From positions 62,001 to 126,000 of the forward strand of contig CAYZBF010000002.1 in the NCBI GenBank assembly GCA_964476585.1: a DNA stretch of 64,000 nucleotides. Direction: 5' to 3'. The notes under the pieces are model-generated. The model had not been told where the DNA came from. It did not search any database and was given only the letters and a program-made list of their open reading frames with translations. A program made the position numbers and the translations under genes. Positions within the stretch are counted from its first letter, which is position 1. Every line of letters starts with the position of its first letter. Below are positions 36,231-45,117 of this stretch, piece by piece. Source of the DNA: CAYZBF01 sp964476585 (GTDB lineage: Bacteria; Hydrothermota; UBA3072).

Positions 36231-37865
36231 ATGGGAAATTCTTTATACAAAATAGATAAACCGTCAAATGAACCTATTTATCCTTATGGCCCCGGAAGTT
36301 TAGAGAAAAAGGAATTAAGAGAAAAAATAAAAGAACTTAAAGGTAAAGAGCTCGAGATTCCACTTATTATAGGTGGTGAAGAGATAATGACAGGAGATAT
36401 TGGAGAATGTGTTATACCACATGAAAACGATAAGATTCTGGGCAAGTATCACAAGGCTGGAAAGGATGAAGTGGAGATGGCAATAAATGCAGCACTAAAA
36501 GCAAGGAAAAAGTGGTCAGAGACACCATGGGAACATCGTGCTTCTATCTTTAAGAGAGCAGCGGAACTACTGTCCGGGCCTTGGAGAAGCACCTTGAATG
36601 CAGCCTGCATGCTATGTCAGAGTAAGACGGTTTTTCAGGCCGAAATTGATTCTGCATGCGAACTAATAGATTTCTTCCGCTTTAATTCCTACTATATGAC
36701 AGAGATTTACACCGAGCAGCCAAACTCACCAGGAGCAGTTTATAATAGATTGGAACATAGACCCCTTGAAGGATTTGTATTCGCTGTAACGCCATTCAAC
36801 TTTGCTTCAATAGCAGGGAATCTTCCCACTTCACCCATTCTTATGGGTAATGTAACTGTCTGGAAACCAGCGTCTTCTGCAGTATATACGGCTTATTGGA
36901 TAATGAAGTTATTACAGGAAGCAGGTGTTCCTGATGGAGTAATAAATTTTGTCCCTGGATCAGGTGGACAGGTTGGGCAACCTGCTCTCACCAATCTAAA
37001 CCTTGCCGGTATCCATTTCACCGGTTCAACTGCAACATTCCAGTATATGTGGAAAACAATTGGGGAAAACATCATGAACTATAAGACCTATCCAAGAATC
37101 GTAGGAGAAACTGGTGGTAAAAACTTTATCTTCGTTCACGAAAGCGCTAACATGAAAGAAGTGCTTACCGCACTTATAAGAGGAGCCTTTGAATATCAGG
37201 GACAGAAATGTTCTGCAGCTTCGCGTGCTTATATTCCTCTCACCATGTGGAAGAGTGGATTAAAAGAGGAACTTATCCAAACAACTGAAGAACTAAAAAT
37301 GGGGTCTCCTGAGGATTTTAGAAACTTCCTGACTGCAGTAATAGATAAGGCTGCATTCAATTCAATAGTGAAATATATCGACGATGCAAAAGAATCTTCT
37401 GATGCTCTGGTAATTACCGGTGGAGAATATGACGATTCAAAAGGATACTTTATAAAACCAACAATAATCCTGACGACAAACCCAAGTTATAAATCAATGA
37501 AAGAAGAGATCTTTGGTCCAGTCCTCACCATCTATGTCTACAAAGACGATGAATATGAAGAAACGTTAGAAATCTGTGATAAGACCTCTCCCTACGCCCT
37601 AACTGGTTCTATATTCGCAAAAAACCGCAATGCAATTATAAAGGCTGAAAAACTCCTCACACATGCTGCCGGTAACTTTTATATAAACGATAAACCTACA
37701 GGAGCAGTAGTGGGACAGCAACCATTTGGAGGGAGCCGGGCATCAGGGACAAATGATAAAGCAGGAAGTAAGTTGAACCTCCTTAGATGGGTCACTCCAA
37801 GAACAATAAAAGAAAACTTAGCTCCTCCAACTGACTACCGTTATCTATTTATGCAGGATAAGTAA
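36231..37865 (+). CDS. L-glutamate gamma-semialdehyde (P5C) dehydrogenase
   Basis: This aldehyde dehydrogenase oxidises glutamate semialdehyde (from pyrroline-5-carboxylate) to glutamate with NAD+, the second step of proline breakdown. At 544 residues it matches the P5C dehydrogenase type of eukaryotes and FCB bacteria. Family features are the N-terminal EPIYPYGPGS, FVFAVTPFNFASIAGNL, the cofactor loop GIHFTGSTATF, the catalytic Glu in VGETGGKNF and the catalytic Cys in FEYQGQKCSAASR near residue 325, then PFGGSRASGTNDKAGS. ATG at 36231 has GAGGAGG upstream. No proline dehydrogenase is nearby; it is the first gene of an operon with a CitD-CitE fusion and CitF. Confidence 0.92.
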   Translation: MGNSLYKIDKPSNEPIYPYGPGSLEKKELREKIKELKGKELEIPLIIGGEEIMTGDIGECVIPHENDKILGKYHKAGKDEVEMAINAALKARKKWSETPWEHRASIFKRAAELLSGPWRSTLNAACMLCQSKTVFQAEIDSACELIDFFRFNSYYMTEIYTEQPNSPGAVYNRLEHRPLEGFVFAVTPFNFASIAGNLPTSPILMGNVTVWKPASSAVYTAYWIMKLLQEAGVPDGVINFVPGSGGQVGQPALTNLNLAGIHFTGSTATFQYMWKTIGENIMNYKTYPRIVGETGGKNFIFVHESANMKEVLTALIRGAFEYQGQKCSAASRAYIPLTMWKSGLKEELIQTTEELKMGSPEDFRNFLTAVIDKAAFNSIVKYIDDAKESSDALVITGGEYDDSKGYFIKPTIILTTNPSYKSMKEEIFGPVLTIYVYKDDEYEETLEICDKTSPYALTGSIFAKNRNAIIKAEKLLTHAAGNFYINDKPTGAVVGQQPFGGSRASGTNDKAGSKLNLLRWVTPRTIKENLAPPTDYRYLFMQDK

Positions 37866-37867
37866 AA

Positions 37868-39079
37868 ATGAAAAAAGCAACTGTTGGCACTTTAGGGGAA
37901 GAGAAAAGAGTAGATTGTAATATACATCTTGAGTTAAAAAACACCGGTGGTATCAATCTTGATCTTAGTTCCAAGGTCGAGGTTATGTATGGTAATTCCA
38001 TACGTGAGATTGTCCACAGAGAGTTATCATTCTTTGGGATAGAAAATACCAAGATAGTGATTGAGGATTACGGAGCGTATCCCTTCGTACTGCAAGCAAG
38101 ACTGGAAACCGTTGTAAAGAGGGCCCTTCCTGATATAGGTAAGGAATTCCTGCCAGAGTTTTCAGAAAAGTGTCTCTATAAATCTTCAAGAGATAGATTT
38201 CGAAGGACTCGTCTGTATCTACCCGGGAATTCCCCCAACTTTATGATTAATGCCGGGCTACATAAGCCTGATGGAATTATACTGGATTTAGAGGATTCTG
38301 TTGCACCATTCGAAAAAGATGCTGCAAGGGCTTTGGTGCGGAATGCCCTCAGGGTTGTCAACTTTCACAATGCAGAACGTATGGTTAGAATTAACCAGTT
38401 CCCAATGGGACTTCTGGACCTCGAGTGCGTAATCCCGCACAACACCCATCTCATACTCATTCCTAAATGTGAATCCAAAGAGACAGTCCATAAGGTAGAT
38501 GAAAAAATAAAGGAAATCAAGAAAAAAAATAATATTGAACAGGAGATATTCTTAATGCCTATTATCGAGAGTGCATTGGGTGTAATTAGTGCATATGAGA
38601 TAGCCTCAGCATCTCCCAATGTAGTCGCTCTCACTATTGGTCTTGAAGACTATACAGCTGACATAAGTACTCATCGGACTAAGGAAGGCAGAGAGAGTTT
38701 CCTTGCGCGTGGAAGTTTAGTAAACGCTGCACGCGCAGCAGGGGTACAACCCATTGACACAGTATTCACAGATGTAGATGATGCTGAAGGGTTAAGGGAG
38801 GTAACCCTTGAAGCAAAATCCCTTGGATTTGTAGGAAAGGGCTGTATCCATCCTCGCCAGATAGAAGTAATACACGAGGCATTTGCACCAACAGAGGAAG
38901 AGATTGAAAAGGCAAAGAAAATAGTTAGGGCTTTTGAAGAAGCTAAATTACACAATCTCTCTGTAGTCTCACTTGGCAGCAAGATGATAGATCCTCCAGT
39001 TGTAAAAAGGTCAGAGCAGACAGTCAAACTTGCAATCAAAACAGGAAATTTAGATGAGAATTGGAGGGATAATGAATGA
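37868..39079 (+). CDS. Citrate lyase-like CitD-CitE fusion protein
   Basis: This 403-residue protein joins two citrate lyase subunits. Residues 1-90 resemble the CitD acyl carrier (VGTLGEEKRVDCNIHLEL, LSSKVEVMYGNSIREIV, VIEDYGAYPFVLQARLETVVKRA). Residues about 115-385 are the CitE lyase barrel (RRTRLYLPGNSPNFM, DGIILDLEDSVAPFEKDAAR, MPIIESALGVISAYEIA, GLEDYTADI, GKGCIHPRQIEVIHEAF), which cleaves citryl- or citramalyl-thioesters. In E. coli CitD the prosthetic group is on Ser14 of GTLESGD; here the corresponding GTLGEEKR has no Ser or Thr. The gene starts two bases after the P5C dehydrogenase stop and overlaps citF. It may act on free CoA thioesters. Confidence 0.85.
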   Translation: MKKATVGTLGEEKRVDCNIHLELKNTGGINLDLSSKVEVMYGNSIREIVHRELSFFGIENTKIVIEDYGAYPFVLQARLETVVKRALPDIGKEFLPEFSEKCLYKSSRDRFRRTRLYLPGNSPNFMINAGLHKPDGIILDLEDSVAPFEKDAARALVRNALRVVNFHNAERMVRINQFPMGLLDLECVIPHNTHLILIPKCESKETVHKVDEKIKEIKKKNNIEQEIFLMPIIESALGVISAYEIASASPNVVALTIGLEDYTADISTHRTKEGRESFLARGSLVNAARAAGVQPIDTVFTDVDDAEGLREVTLEAKSLGFVGKGCIHPRQIEVIHEAFAPTEEEIEKAKKIVRAFEEAKLHNLSVVSLGSKMIDPPVVKRSEQTVKLAIKTGNLDENWRDNE

Positions 39080-40640
39080 AGATTATAAGTTGAAGAAGAA
39101 TGCAGCAGGGAGATTGATCCCTACTATAATAAACGGTAAAATTTCTATCCCCTATCAGGGGATAGGCAAATACAAACCAACAGGCAAAAAGGCTGCACCC
39201 CCCATAGCAAGTTGCGCGGATTATCCTGCCAATGGAAATAAGGTAGTAAAGGATCTTAAAACAGCATTAACTGAGACAGGAATAAAAGACGGTATGACTA
39301 TCTCAACCCACCACCACTTCAGGAATGGAGATTATGTTGCAAACGCCGTCTTTGAGGCAGCTGCAGAAATAGGGGTAAAAAACCTATGCTGGTTTCCCTC
39401 AGCATCCTTTCCCTGTCATGCTCCCATAATTGAACATCTAAAATCAGGTATGGTTCATCACATTGAAGGCAGTATGAATGGACCTTTAGGAGAGTTTGCC
39501 TCCAGAGGAGGAATGAAGGGTATGGGGGTCCTGCGCTCCCATGGTGGTCGATATCAAGCTGTGCAGGATGGAGAAGTCCATATAGATATTGCAGTCATTG
39601 CTGCTCCGACTGCAGATTCCTTCGGTAATGCTAATGGCCTTTTAGGGGAATCAGCCTGCGGATTACTCGGTTTCGCACTAGCTGATTCCCAATATGCTGA
39701 TAAGGTTATTGTTGTAACAGATAATCTGATTGACTTCCCCTGCCACCCATGGCAGATACAGGGTAACCACGTGGATTATGTGGTAGTAATGGATAAGATT
39801 GGCGACCCCGAGAAGATAGTATCGGGAACCACAAGGATAACAAAAAGCCCTGATAGGCATCGTATTGCAAGAATGGCAGCACAGTTCTTAAGAGATACTG
39901 GTATAATGAGGAATGGATTTTCCTTCCAGGCAGGGGCAGGTGGCACATCACTTGCCTTTGTTGATTACCTTTCCGGATATATGCGGGAAGCAGGAGTAAC
40001 AGCACGATTTATAAGGGGTGGAAGTACTAAATTCCTGGTAGATATGTTGGAAGAAGGGCTTACTGATTACATACTTGATGGACAGACATTTGACCTTAAA
40101 GGCGTCCAGTCAATGAGGGAGCATCCAAACCATGCGGATACCAGCCCCTTCACAAGTTACAACTATCACGGGAAAGGGATGTTTGCGACGATGGTCGATG
40201 CAGCAATCCTGGGTGCAACAGAGGTAGATATCAATTTTAACGGGAATGTGGTTACTCATTCAGATGGGATGTTACTTCATGGGATAGGAGGATGGCAGAA
40301 TACACTATTCTCCAAATGCACCATACTCACCGTTCCTACCTTTAGAAACAGGATTCCCATTATTGTAGACGAGGTTACAACTCTAGTAGGACCCGGCGAA
40401 CTCATTGACGTAGTAGTCACAGAGAGGGGAATTGCAATAAATCCCAGAAGGAAAGACCTTTTATGTTCAGTGAAGGATTCAAATCTCCCAATACGTTCCA
40501 TAGAAGAGTTGAAAGAAGAAGCAGATGAGATATGTGGTGGTAAACCCCAAAAGCCAAAATTAGGAGATAGAATAATCGCCGCAATCAAATGGGTCGATGG
40601 CACAGTGATTGATGCAGTAAAAATAGTCGAGGGTCCATAG
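39072..40640 (+). CDS. citF: Citrate lyase alpha subunit CitF-like CoA transferase
   Basis: CitF exchanges the acetyl thioester for citrate (or citramalate), making the substrate for CitE. The protein (522 residues from ATG 39072) is full length: STHHHFRNGDYVANAVFE, SMNGPLGEFASRGGM, the SHGGRYQAVQDGEVHIDIAV segment, DNLIDFPCHPWQIQGNHVDY, FSFQAGAGGTSLAF, the DINFNGNVVTHSDG and the C-terminal WVDGTVIDAVK typical of CitF. A GGAGGG site six bases upstream supports the 39072 start over ATG 39054. It overlaps the fusion gene by eight bases. The accessory genes citC, citX and citG are absent here. Citramalate lyase is an equally possible activity. Confidence 0.9.
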   Translation: MNEDYKLKKNAAGRLIPTIINGKISIPYQGIGKYKPTGKKAAPPIASCADYPANGNKVVKDLKTALTETGIKDGMTISTHHHFRNGDYVANAVFEAAAEIGVKNLCWFPSASFPCHAPIIEHLKSGMVHHIEGSMNGPLGEFASRGGMKGMGVLRSHGGRYQAVQDGEVHIDIAVIAAPTADSFGNANGLLGESACGLLGFALADSQYADKVIVVTDNLIDFPCHPWQIQGNHVDYVVVMDKIGDPEKIVSGTTRITKSPDRHRIARMAAQFLRDTGIMRNGFSFQAGAGGTSLAFVDYLSGYMREAGVTARFIRGGSTKFLVDMLEEGLTDYILDGQTFDLKGVQSMREHPNHADTSPFTSYNYHGKGMFATMVDAAILGATEVDINFNGNVVTHSDGMLLHGIGGWQNTLFSKCTILTVPTFRNRIPIIVDEVTTLVGPGELIDVVVTERGIAINPRRKDLLCSVKDSNLPIRSIEELKEEADEICGGKPQKPKLGDRIIAAIKWVDGTVIDAVKIVEGP

Positions 40641-40786
40641 ATTCTAACTTTTCTTTAACTTTTAAAGCTTCCGACTTTTTATTCTTCAACTAATGACATT
40701 CGACTACTGACTAATGACTCATTATTGCTCATCCACTCATTTACCCATCTCCCACCTTGACTTATTAAATTTTTTAATAGGGTTTT

Positions 40787-40936
40787 ATGAATGAGAAGAT
40801 GAAAAATGATTTACAAAAACTATGCGATTCAGAAAAAGGAGGAGGTTTTGATGAATTATTTAGAAAAGTTTATCCCTTCAATTTCTGTTCTTTTGGTACC
40901 TTTGGAATGCGCCAGGGGAAATGCATCATGGGATAA
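40787..40936 (+). CDS. Possible 49-residue small protein
   Basis: ATG 40787 opens a 49-codon frame (begins MNEKMKNDLQKLC, ends FGMRQGKCIMG). It has no clear ribosome binding site, and no family is recognised. A TTGACT at about 40757 may be a -35 element. It may be the remains of a larger gene or not coding at all. Confidence 0.2.
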   Translation: MNEKMKNDLQKLCDSEKGGGFDELFRKVYPFNFCSFGTFGMRQGKCIMG

Positions 40937-40943
40937 TACATAA
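40851..40943 (+). CDS. Possible 30-residue small protein with strong ribosome binding site
   Basis: ATG 40851 is preceded by AGGAGG at ideal distance and opens a 30-codon frame (MNYLEKFIPSISVLLVPLEC then ARGNASWDNT). The middle is hydrophobic. It overlaps the 49-codon frame in another phase, so at most one is likely real; the ribosome binding site favours this one. Confidence 0.3.
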   Translation: MNYLEKFIPSISVLLVPLECARGNASWDNT

Positions 40944-41010
40944 GGTGTGTAGCTATCAAAAATACTATCACAGATGGATAGAGTACCCCCAGCGACCTGT
41001 ATGCAATAAA

Positions 41011-41604
41011 TTATTTTTGAATCCGATCTCTTATTACAAACGGTTCCTTCATTTCTTCGGGTTTAAGTATTTTCCTCGGTTTATAGCCTAAAATAAAGTA
41101 TTTCGTTCCTATCAAATTCAATAAATCAACGTCTTTAAAGAATGTCCATATCAGAGCACCAACTTCTGCCAGACCCCACATAAAGAGTTCTGTGGTTACT
41201 GGCTTTGTTGGATTGGTAAAATTAATATATGTCCTTTTACATGTTCCCTTGGTCACGTCGTAACCCGTATGAAAACTCATAATAAATTTCTCCGAATCTA
41301 AGATCTCTGCCAGAGACCACTTATAGCCTTGATTTAAAAATATACGGCTTCTTCTATCAGATTCATCTACAATAAAGAGACCATCATCTACAAGTATTTG
41401 ACTGACCGAATAGAAGAGTCTGACGATATCCCATGGATTGAAATGCGGTGTAGAAAGTCCATAAATTAATGCAATATCAAACTTTTCTTTTAGTTCGTGT
41501 ACTTCTCTTGCATCTATAGTCAAAATCCTTACATCTTTATCGAGAATCTCACTTCCCCACTCTTTACCCATATTCAAGGCATCTTTTCTTAAATCTGTTA
41601 TCAT
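41011..41604 (-). pseudogene. SAM methyltransferase fragment lacking its N terminus
   Basis: The 197-residue frame shows the later part of a class I methyltransferase: ITDLRKDALNMGKEWG (after motif I), KFDIALIYGLSTPHFNPWDIVRLF and DDGLFIVDESDRR (motifs IV-V), with a C-terminal substrate region. The glycine-rich SAM loop that should precede is missing. Just upstream, a good start with GGGGG ribosome binding site at about 41639 opens MRDKKEKIELSDD in another frame, and a TAG stop lies four codons before the ATG at 41604. A deletion with frame change in the 5' part fits best. It may still be expressed from 41604, but SAM binding would be doubtful. Confidence 0.6.
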
Positions 41605-41714
41605 CGGAAAGTTCTATCTTTTCCTTCTTATCTCTCATATCAACACCCCCTTAAATCTCTACATTATTGACTGTCATATAAAACCGGAGACCAAACTTAT
41701 AGTATTAAATAAAG

Positions 41715-42371
41715 TTAACACTCAACTATTTTTCCTGCTGTTATATTTCTTTCTTTATCGCCTCTTCTATTAGAATAAAATGCATCTGATGAATATGTGT
41801 CTTCAGGAAAGGTATAAACGGTTCTCACTCCCATCTCCTCCATTTCCCTCACATTTGCTTCCTTAAGATCAAGAAAATAACGAGCCTTTTCAATGTGAAC
41901 ACCAGGGATTCCTTCAATTTTAAACAAATCATATATCTCAACTCCAACCTCATAGTTTTCTCTTCTAATGGAGGGTCCAAAGGCCACAATCCAGTCAGAG
42001 ATGTCCAATTTCAAATCATTTTTCATTTTTAGAAAAAACTTTCTTGTGATTCGGAGCAATGTTCCCCTCCATCCTGCATGCAAGATTGCTAAAATTTTCT
42101 TCCCGGTGTGGTAAAGTACGACAGGGAGACAATCCGCTGTTTTTACGTATATGATAATATCTTTCTCGTCTGTAAAAATTCCATCTCCGACCAGTTTAAC
42201 TCCTGGGTAAGCTCTGTGAATTACTGAAGAATGAATCTGTCCAAGTCCACACGGCCTCCCTTGGATCTCCTTCAGTGGATCAAAGGATTTTGTCCCCTGC
42301 AAAACCAGAGCGTCCGAATCAAAGCTTAACTCATACCAGATTTTGCCTTCTCTTTCTTTCCTTTCCCACAT
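41715..42371 (-). CDS. pgeF: Peptidoglycan editing factor PgeF (YfiH/DUF152)
   Basis: This 218-residue protein is of the YfiH family, which acts in the cytoplasm; E. coli PgeF removes wrong residues from UDP-MurNAc peptides, and others oxidise phenols or act on adenosine. Motifs are GQIHSSVIHRA, VKTADCLPVVLY, ILHAGWRGTLLRI (metal/catalytic His and Cys) and VAFGPSIRRENYEVG. It is a little shorter than the common 240-260 residues, mainly at the N terminus. ATG at 42371 is not preceded by an obvious ribosome binding site. It follows the large secreted hydrolase gene by 18 bases and may be cotranscribed. Confidence 0.92.
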   Translation of the reverse strand: MWERKEREGKIWYELSFDSDALVLQGTKSFDPLKEIQGRPCGLGQIHSSVIHRAYPGVKLVGDGIFTDEKDIIIYVKTADCLPVVLYHTGKKILAILHAGWRGTLLRITRKFFLKMKNDLKLDISDWIVAFGPSIRRENYEVGVEIYDLFKIEGIPGVHIEKARYFLDLKEANVREMEEMGVRTVYTFPEDTYSSDAFYSNRRGDKERNITAGKIVEC

Positions 42372-42389
42372 CCCCTTACTCCTACTTCA

Positions 42390-44966
42390 TCACTTTATTA
42401 CTGGTGCGAAATAGCCTTGAGATTCACTTACACTCCAATTATTATCGAAGAAGCCTGCCGCAAGAAAATCTCCCGAGATCTCAGTCTGCCTGTTATAAAT
42501 CAGGTAATCCGGTATACCTGCACCTGCATAAAGCGTATTTATTGAACCCGTCAAATATAGACCTCCTTGATCAGTACCCTCATTAACAACGACAAATTTC
42601 TGTTGATTCAGAGGATTGGGATATAAAAATTTTACTGCAATACCACCACCTTTAAAGGTATGTTTTCCAATTTTGACCCGGTTGCCATTGAGGGTAATGG
42701 GCAGATCTCTATTGATTCTATTCGTCACAGAATTAACCTCAGGGCCTCCAAAGAGAATCAGATTATAATTCCGGATGATCTCTTCAGTCACTGCGGTATC
42801 TGGGATTATACACACGTAGCCATTTGCTCTACGCCACCATTGTTGCGCCTCTATTCTTGCCAGGTTCAGACTTATCTTTTGCATCTCATTCTCATTCTTG
42901 GTTCCGTAAATCAACACAAATGGGGTAAAGTAAGCTGCCTTAATCGGGCCATACATATCTGGTGTTTTTTTCAAGTCCTTCCTGCACACCTCTCCTAAGG
43001 CAAATTTCCCCTCTAGCGTCCGATGAATCTTAACTTCTCCGTACTTATCCAATTCAGTTGTTATCTTGGTCCCATTCACTACAATTTCTAATTTACCCAG
43101 CTCTACTAAGCCCTTTTTCAGATAAAGCGTAAACTCGTTGACATTGGCAACATTTACTCCTATGGACTGAACGCCAGTAACTTGAGCTTCTATCATGGAC
43201 TCACTGAAAACCTCATTCTGTCTCTCAATGCTTACCCAATAAGCCCTGTTATTCAAGCCCAGGTCCATAGTTTTATACACCACGTGTTTTGGTAATGGAT
43301 TCCTCACTTTCTCCCTCAGGAATTTCATAAGTTCAGGGTGGTTTACACAGGCTGTGCCTGGGATACCTTCTTCTCTCCACCAGTACCCCTTTCCAGGCAC
43401 CTCATTGTATTTCACCTCATAGCCCAGCCTACGCAGAGTTTTCACTGCCCGGCGCGGATGAGTAGGAGGTACTGATTCATCATCACTTCCTTGTAAAACA
43501 TATATCGGTAGGTCAAGTGCATTCTCCATAAGCACTAATGAGCGATTAGCTCGCCTTACTCGCTCAAATATGGTTCGTTGTTTCGGGGAAGCAAAAGTGT
43601 GGTCTTTACGAAGAAAGAAAGGAATATAAAGTTCAAAGCTGTTCCAACCAGCACTTGGAGCAATAGCAGCAAATTGATCGGGGTGCTGAAGTCCTATATT
43701 CCACACTCCGTGACCTCCCATAGAATGGCCTGTCAGGTAGATTCTGTTCTCATCTATGTCAAAACGCTTTACCGCTTCTTCCAAAGTATTTAAGGCATTG
43801 AGGCGTCCCCAATCCTGCCAATCGAAACCATAACGACGCCTGTTGGTAGGTGCAACTACATAGGCCCAGTCCTTTTTTGTATAGGCATTGACCTGTCCTT
43901 CGCATCTAACCCCCGCTCCATGAACAGTTAGAATCAGACCATAGGACTTAGTCGAATCAAAGTCCTCTGGAGGGAGAACTGAAAAGCATTGAACTGAGTT
44001 ATCAAGTGATAATAGGAAGGTGGTTGTATAAGCCATTCCTCTGGCTTTGGTTATGAGAGCAATCTTGCTCTCGCCTTTCCATCCAGTGGTAGAAACTTCT
44101 ATAGGAATTTGCACCTTATCTTCCTCAACTTCACTTTTTGACAGGGGTCTCTTTCCAATAAGTTGAATGGGAACCTTCTGGATAGAAAGCGGAGCCAGGT
44201 ACTCAATCATCTTTGTAATCTTACAAAATCGTTCATCTCCTCCCAGAGTAAGTTTCACATCCAACGTCTTAGTCGTGGTATTTATCACTGGCACTCCTAT
44301 CCAACTATTTATGGTTTGACCATAAACAACATCAGGTGCAGTTACATCTTTAACCTGCAACATAACAGGCCCTTCAACGGGAAGAATCCGGAAAGTAAAA
44401 CTCAGCGCTTCATAACCACTTAGTTTTATTAGCAATCGGTTTATACCATCCTTTAATACCACGGGTATATGGACAAAGCCATGTCCATAAGGACCTCCTA
44501 AATGGGGAGTCCCGTTAAGCCAAAACCGACTTGCCTTTTCTGCCAGGATTAAAGCACGCTTCCATCCTTTATTCTCGAATTCCGTATATCCATAGCTCAT
44601 ATTCTGAAGTGCAGGCCAGCCCTGATTCTTCTGCAGTGACTCCCAACCCACTCCTTTATATGCAATGTCAACCTTGCCCTTCTCGTCAGCTTTAGTTTCC
44701 TGCCACTCTATGATGCCACCTTCTGCCATGCTGCTGGAATGTTTCATACCCTTCTTCGGTGTGATATTTAGTTGGCCACCCTGTTCGTATAGTGGGTCTA
44801 TATAGCCTTCTCGTGTACCAGCGGAGAAGGGACCCACTGTTAACCAATCTGTTATCATCCGTTCTTCTGCTTGAGCAGGTAAGAAATCCTCAGAGCCTGA
44901 CACAGCGATTGACAACAAGAGAATAACCAAAAAAATTACTGAGCATTTTAGTTTACTAAGAAACAT
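42390..44966 (-). CDS. Large secreted alpha/beta hydrolase (prolyl oligopeptidase-like)
   Basis: The protein (858 residues from ATG 44966, with GGAGGT five bases upstream) has a signal peptide (LKCSVIFLVILLLSIAVSGS), a long N-terminal beta-rich region with a galactose-binding-like part (FENKGWKRALILAEKASRFWLNG, VVLKDGINRLLIKLSG), and an alpha/beta hydrolase domain in the middle: LILTVHGAGVRCEGQ, the nucleophile in LTGHSMGGHGVW (near residue 415) and the Asp in YVLQGSDDESVPPTHPR. Where relatives have GxGHWW, the catalytic His region reads VPGKGYWW, so the His may be replaced or supplied nearby (CVNHPEL). A further C-terminal beta region follows. It is an exported peptidase or esterase of unknown substrate. 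Confidence 0.78.
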   Translation of the reverse strand: MFLSKLKCSVIFLVILLLSIAVSGSEDFLPAQAEERMITDWLTVGPFSAGTREGYIDPLYEQGGQLNITPKKGMKHSSSMAEGGIIEWQETKADEKGKVDIAYKGVGWESLQKNQGWPALQNMSYGYTEFENKGWKRALILAEKASRFWLNGTPHLGGPYGHGFVHIPVVLKDGINRLLIKLSGYEALSFTFRILPVEGPVMLQVKDVTAPDVVYGQTINSWIGVPVINTTTKTLDVKLTLGGDERFCKITKMIEYLAPLSIQKVPIQLIGKRPLSKSEVEEDKVQIPIEVSTTGWKGESKIALITKARGMAYTTTFLLSLDNSVQCFSVLPPEDFDSTKSYGLILTVHGAGVRCEGQVNAYTKKDWAYVVAPTNRRRYGFDWQDWGRLNALNTLEEAVKRFDIDENRIYLTGHSMGGHGVWNIGLQHPDQFAAIAPSAGWNSFELYIPFFLRKDHTFASPKQRTIFERVRRANRSLVLMENALDLPIYVLQGSDDESVPPTHPRRAVKTLRRLGYEVKYNEVPGKGYWWREEGIPGTACVNHPELMKFLREKVRNPLPKHVVYKTMDLGLNNRAYWVSIERQNEVFSESMIEAQVTGVQSIGVNVANVNEFTLYLKKGLVELGKLEIVVNGTKITTELDKYGEVKIHRTLEGKFALGEVCRKDLKKTPDMYGPIKAAYFTPFVLIYGTKNENEMQKISLNLARIEAQQWWRRANGYVCIIPDTAVTEEIIRNYNLILFGGPEVNSVTNRINRDLPITLNGNRVKIGKHTFKGGGIAVKFLYPNPLNQQKFVVVNEGTDQGGLYLTGSINTLYAGAGIPDYLIYNRQTEISGDFLAAGFFDNNWSVSESQGYFAPVIK

Positions 44967-45117
44967 ACTTACCTCCATCCCTGCTCTATAATCGCAAACA
45001 ATATAATTATAAACTCATCGTCTATCTCCGGTTTTCCATCCTCGGCCATCCTTATCCCCCACCTATTTATCGTAGGTAATTGACTAAATAGAATCAAGAG
45101 TAAGGAGCAAAAGATGT

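Larger units (their letters stand above)
40641..41010. other. Intergenic region with repeats and two tiny ORFs
   Basis: After citF there is no clear terminator. The words GACATTCGACTACTGACTAA (about 40695-40714) and CATCCACTCATTTACCCATC (about 40732-40750) belong to the dispersed intergenic families. Downstream lie two overlapping short reading frames with a good ribosome binding site. No longer gene is seen on either strand. Confidence 0.5.
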
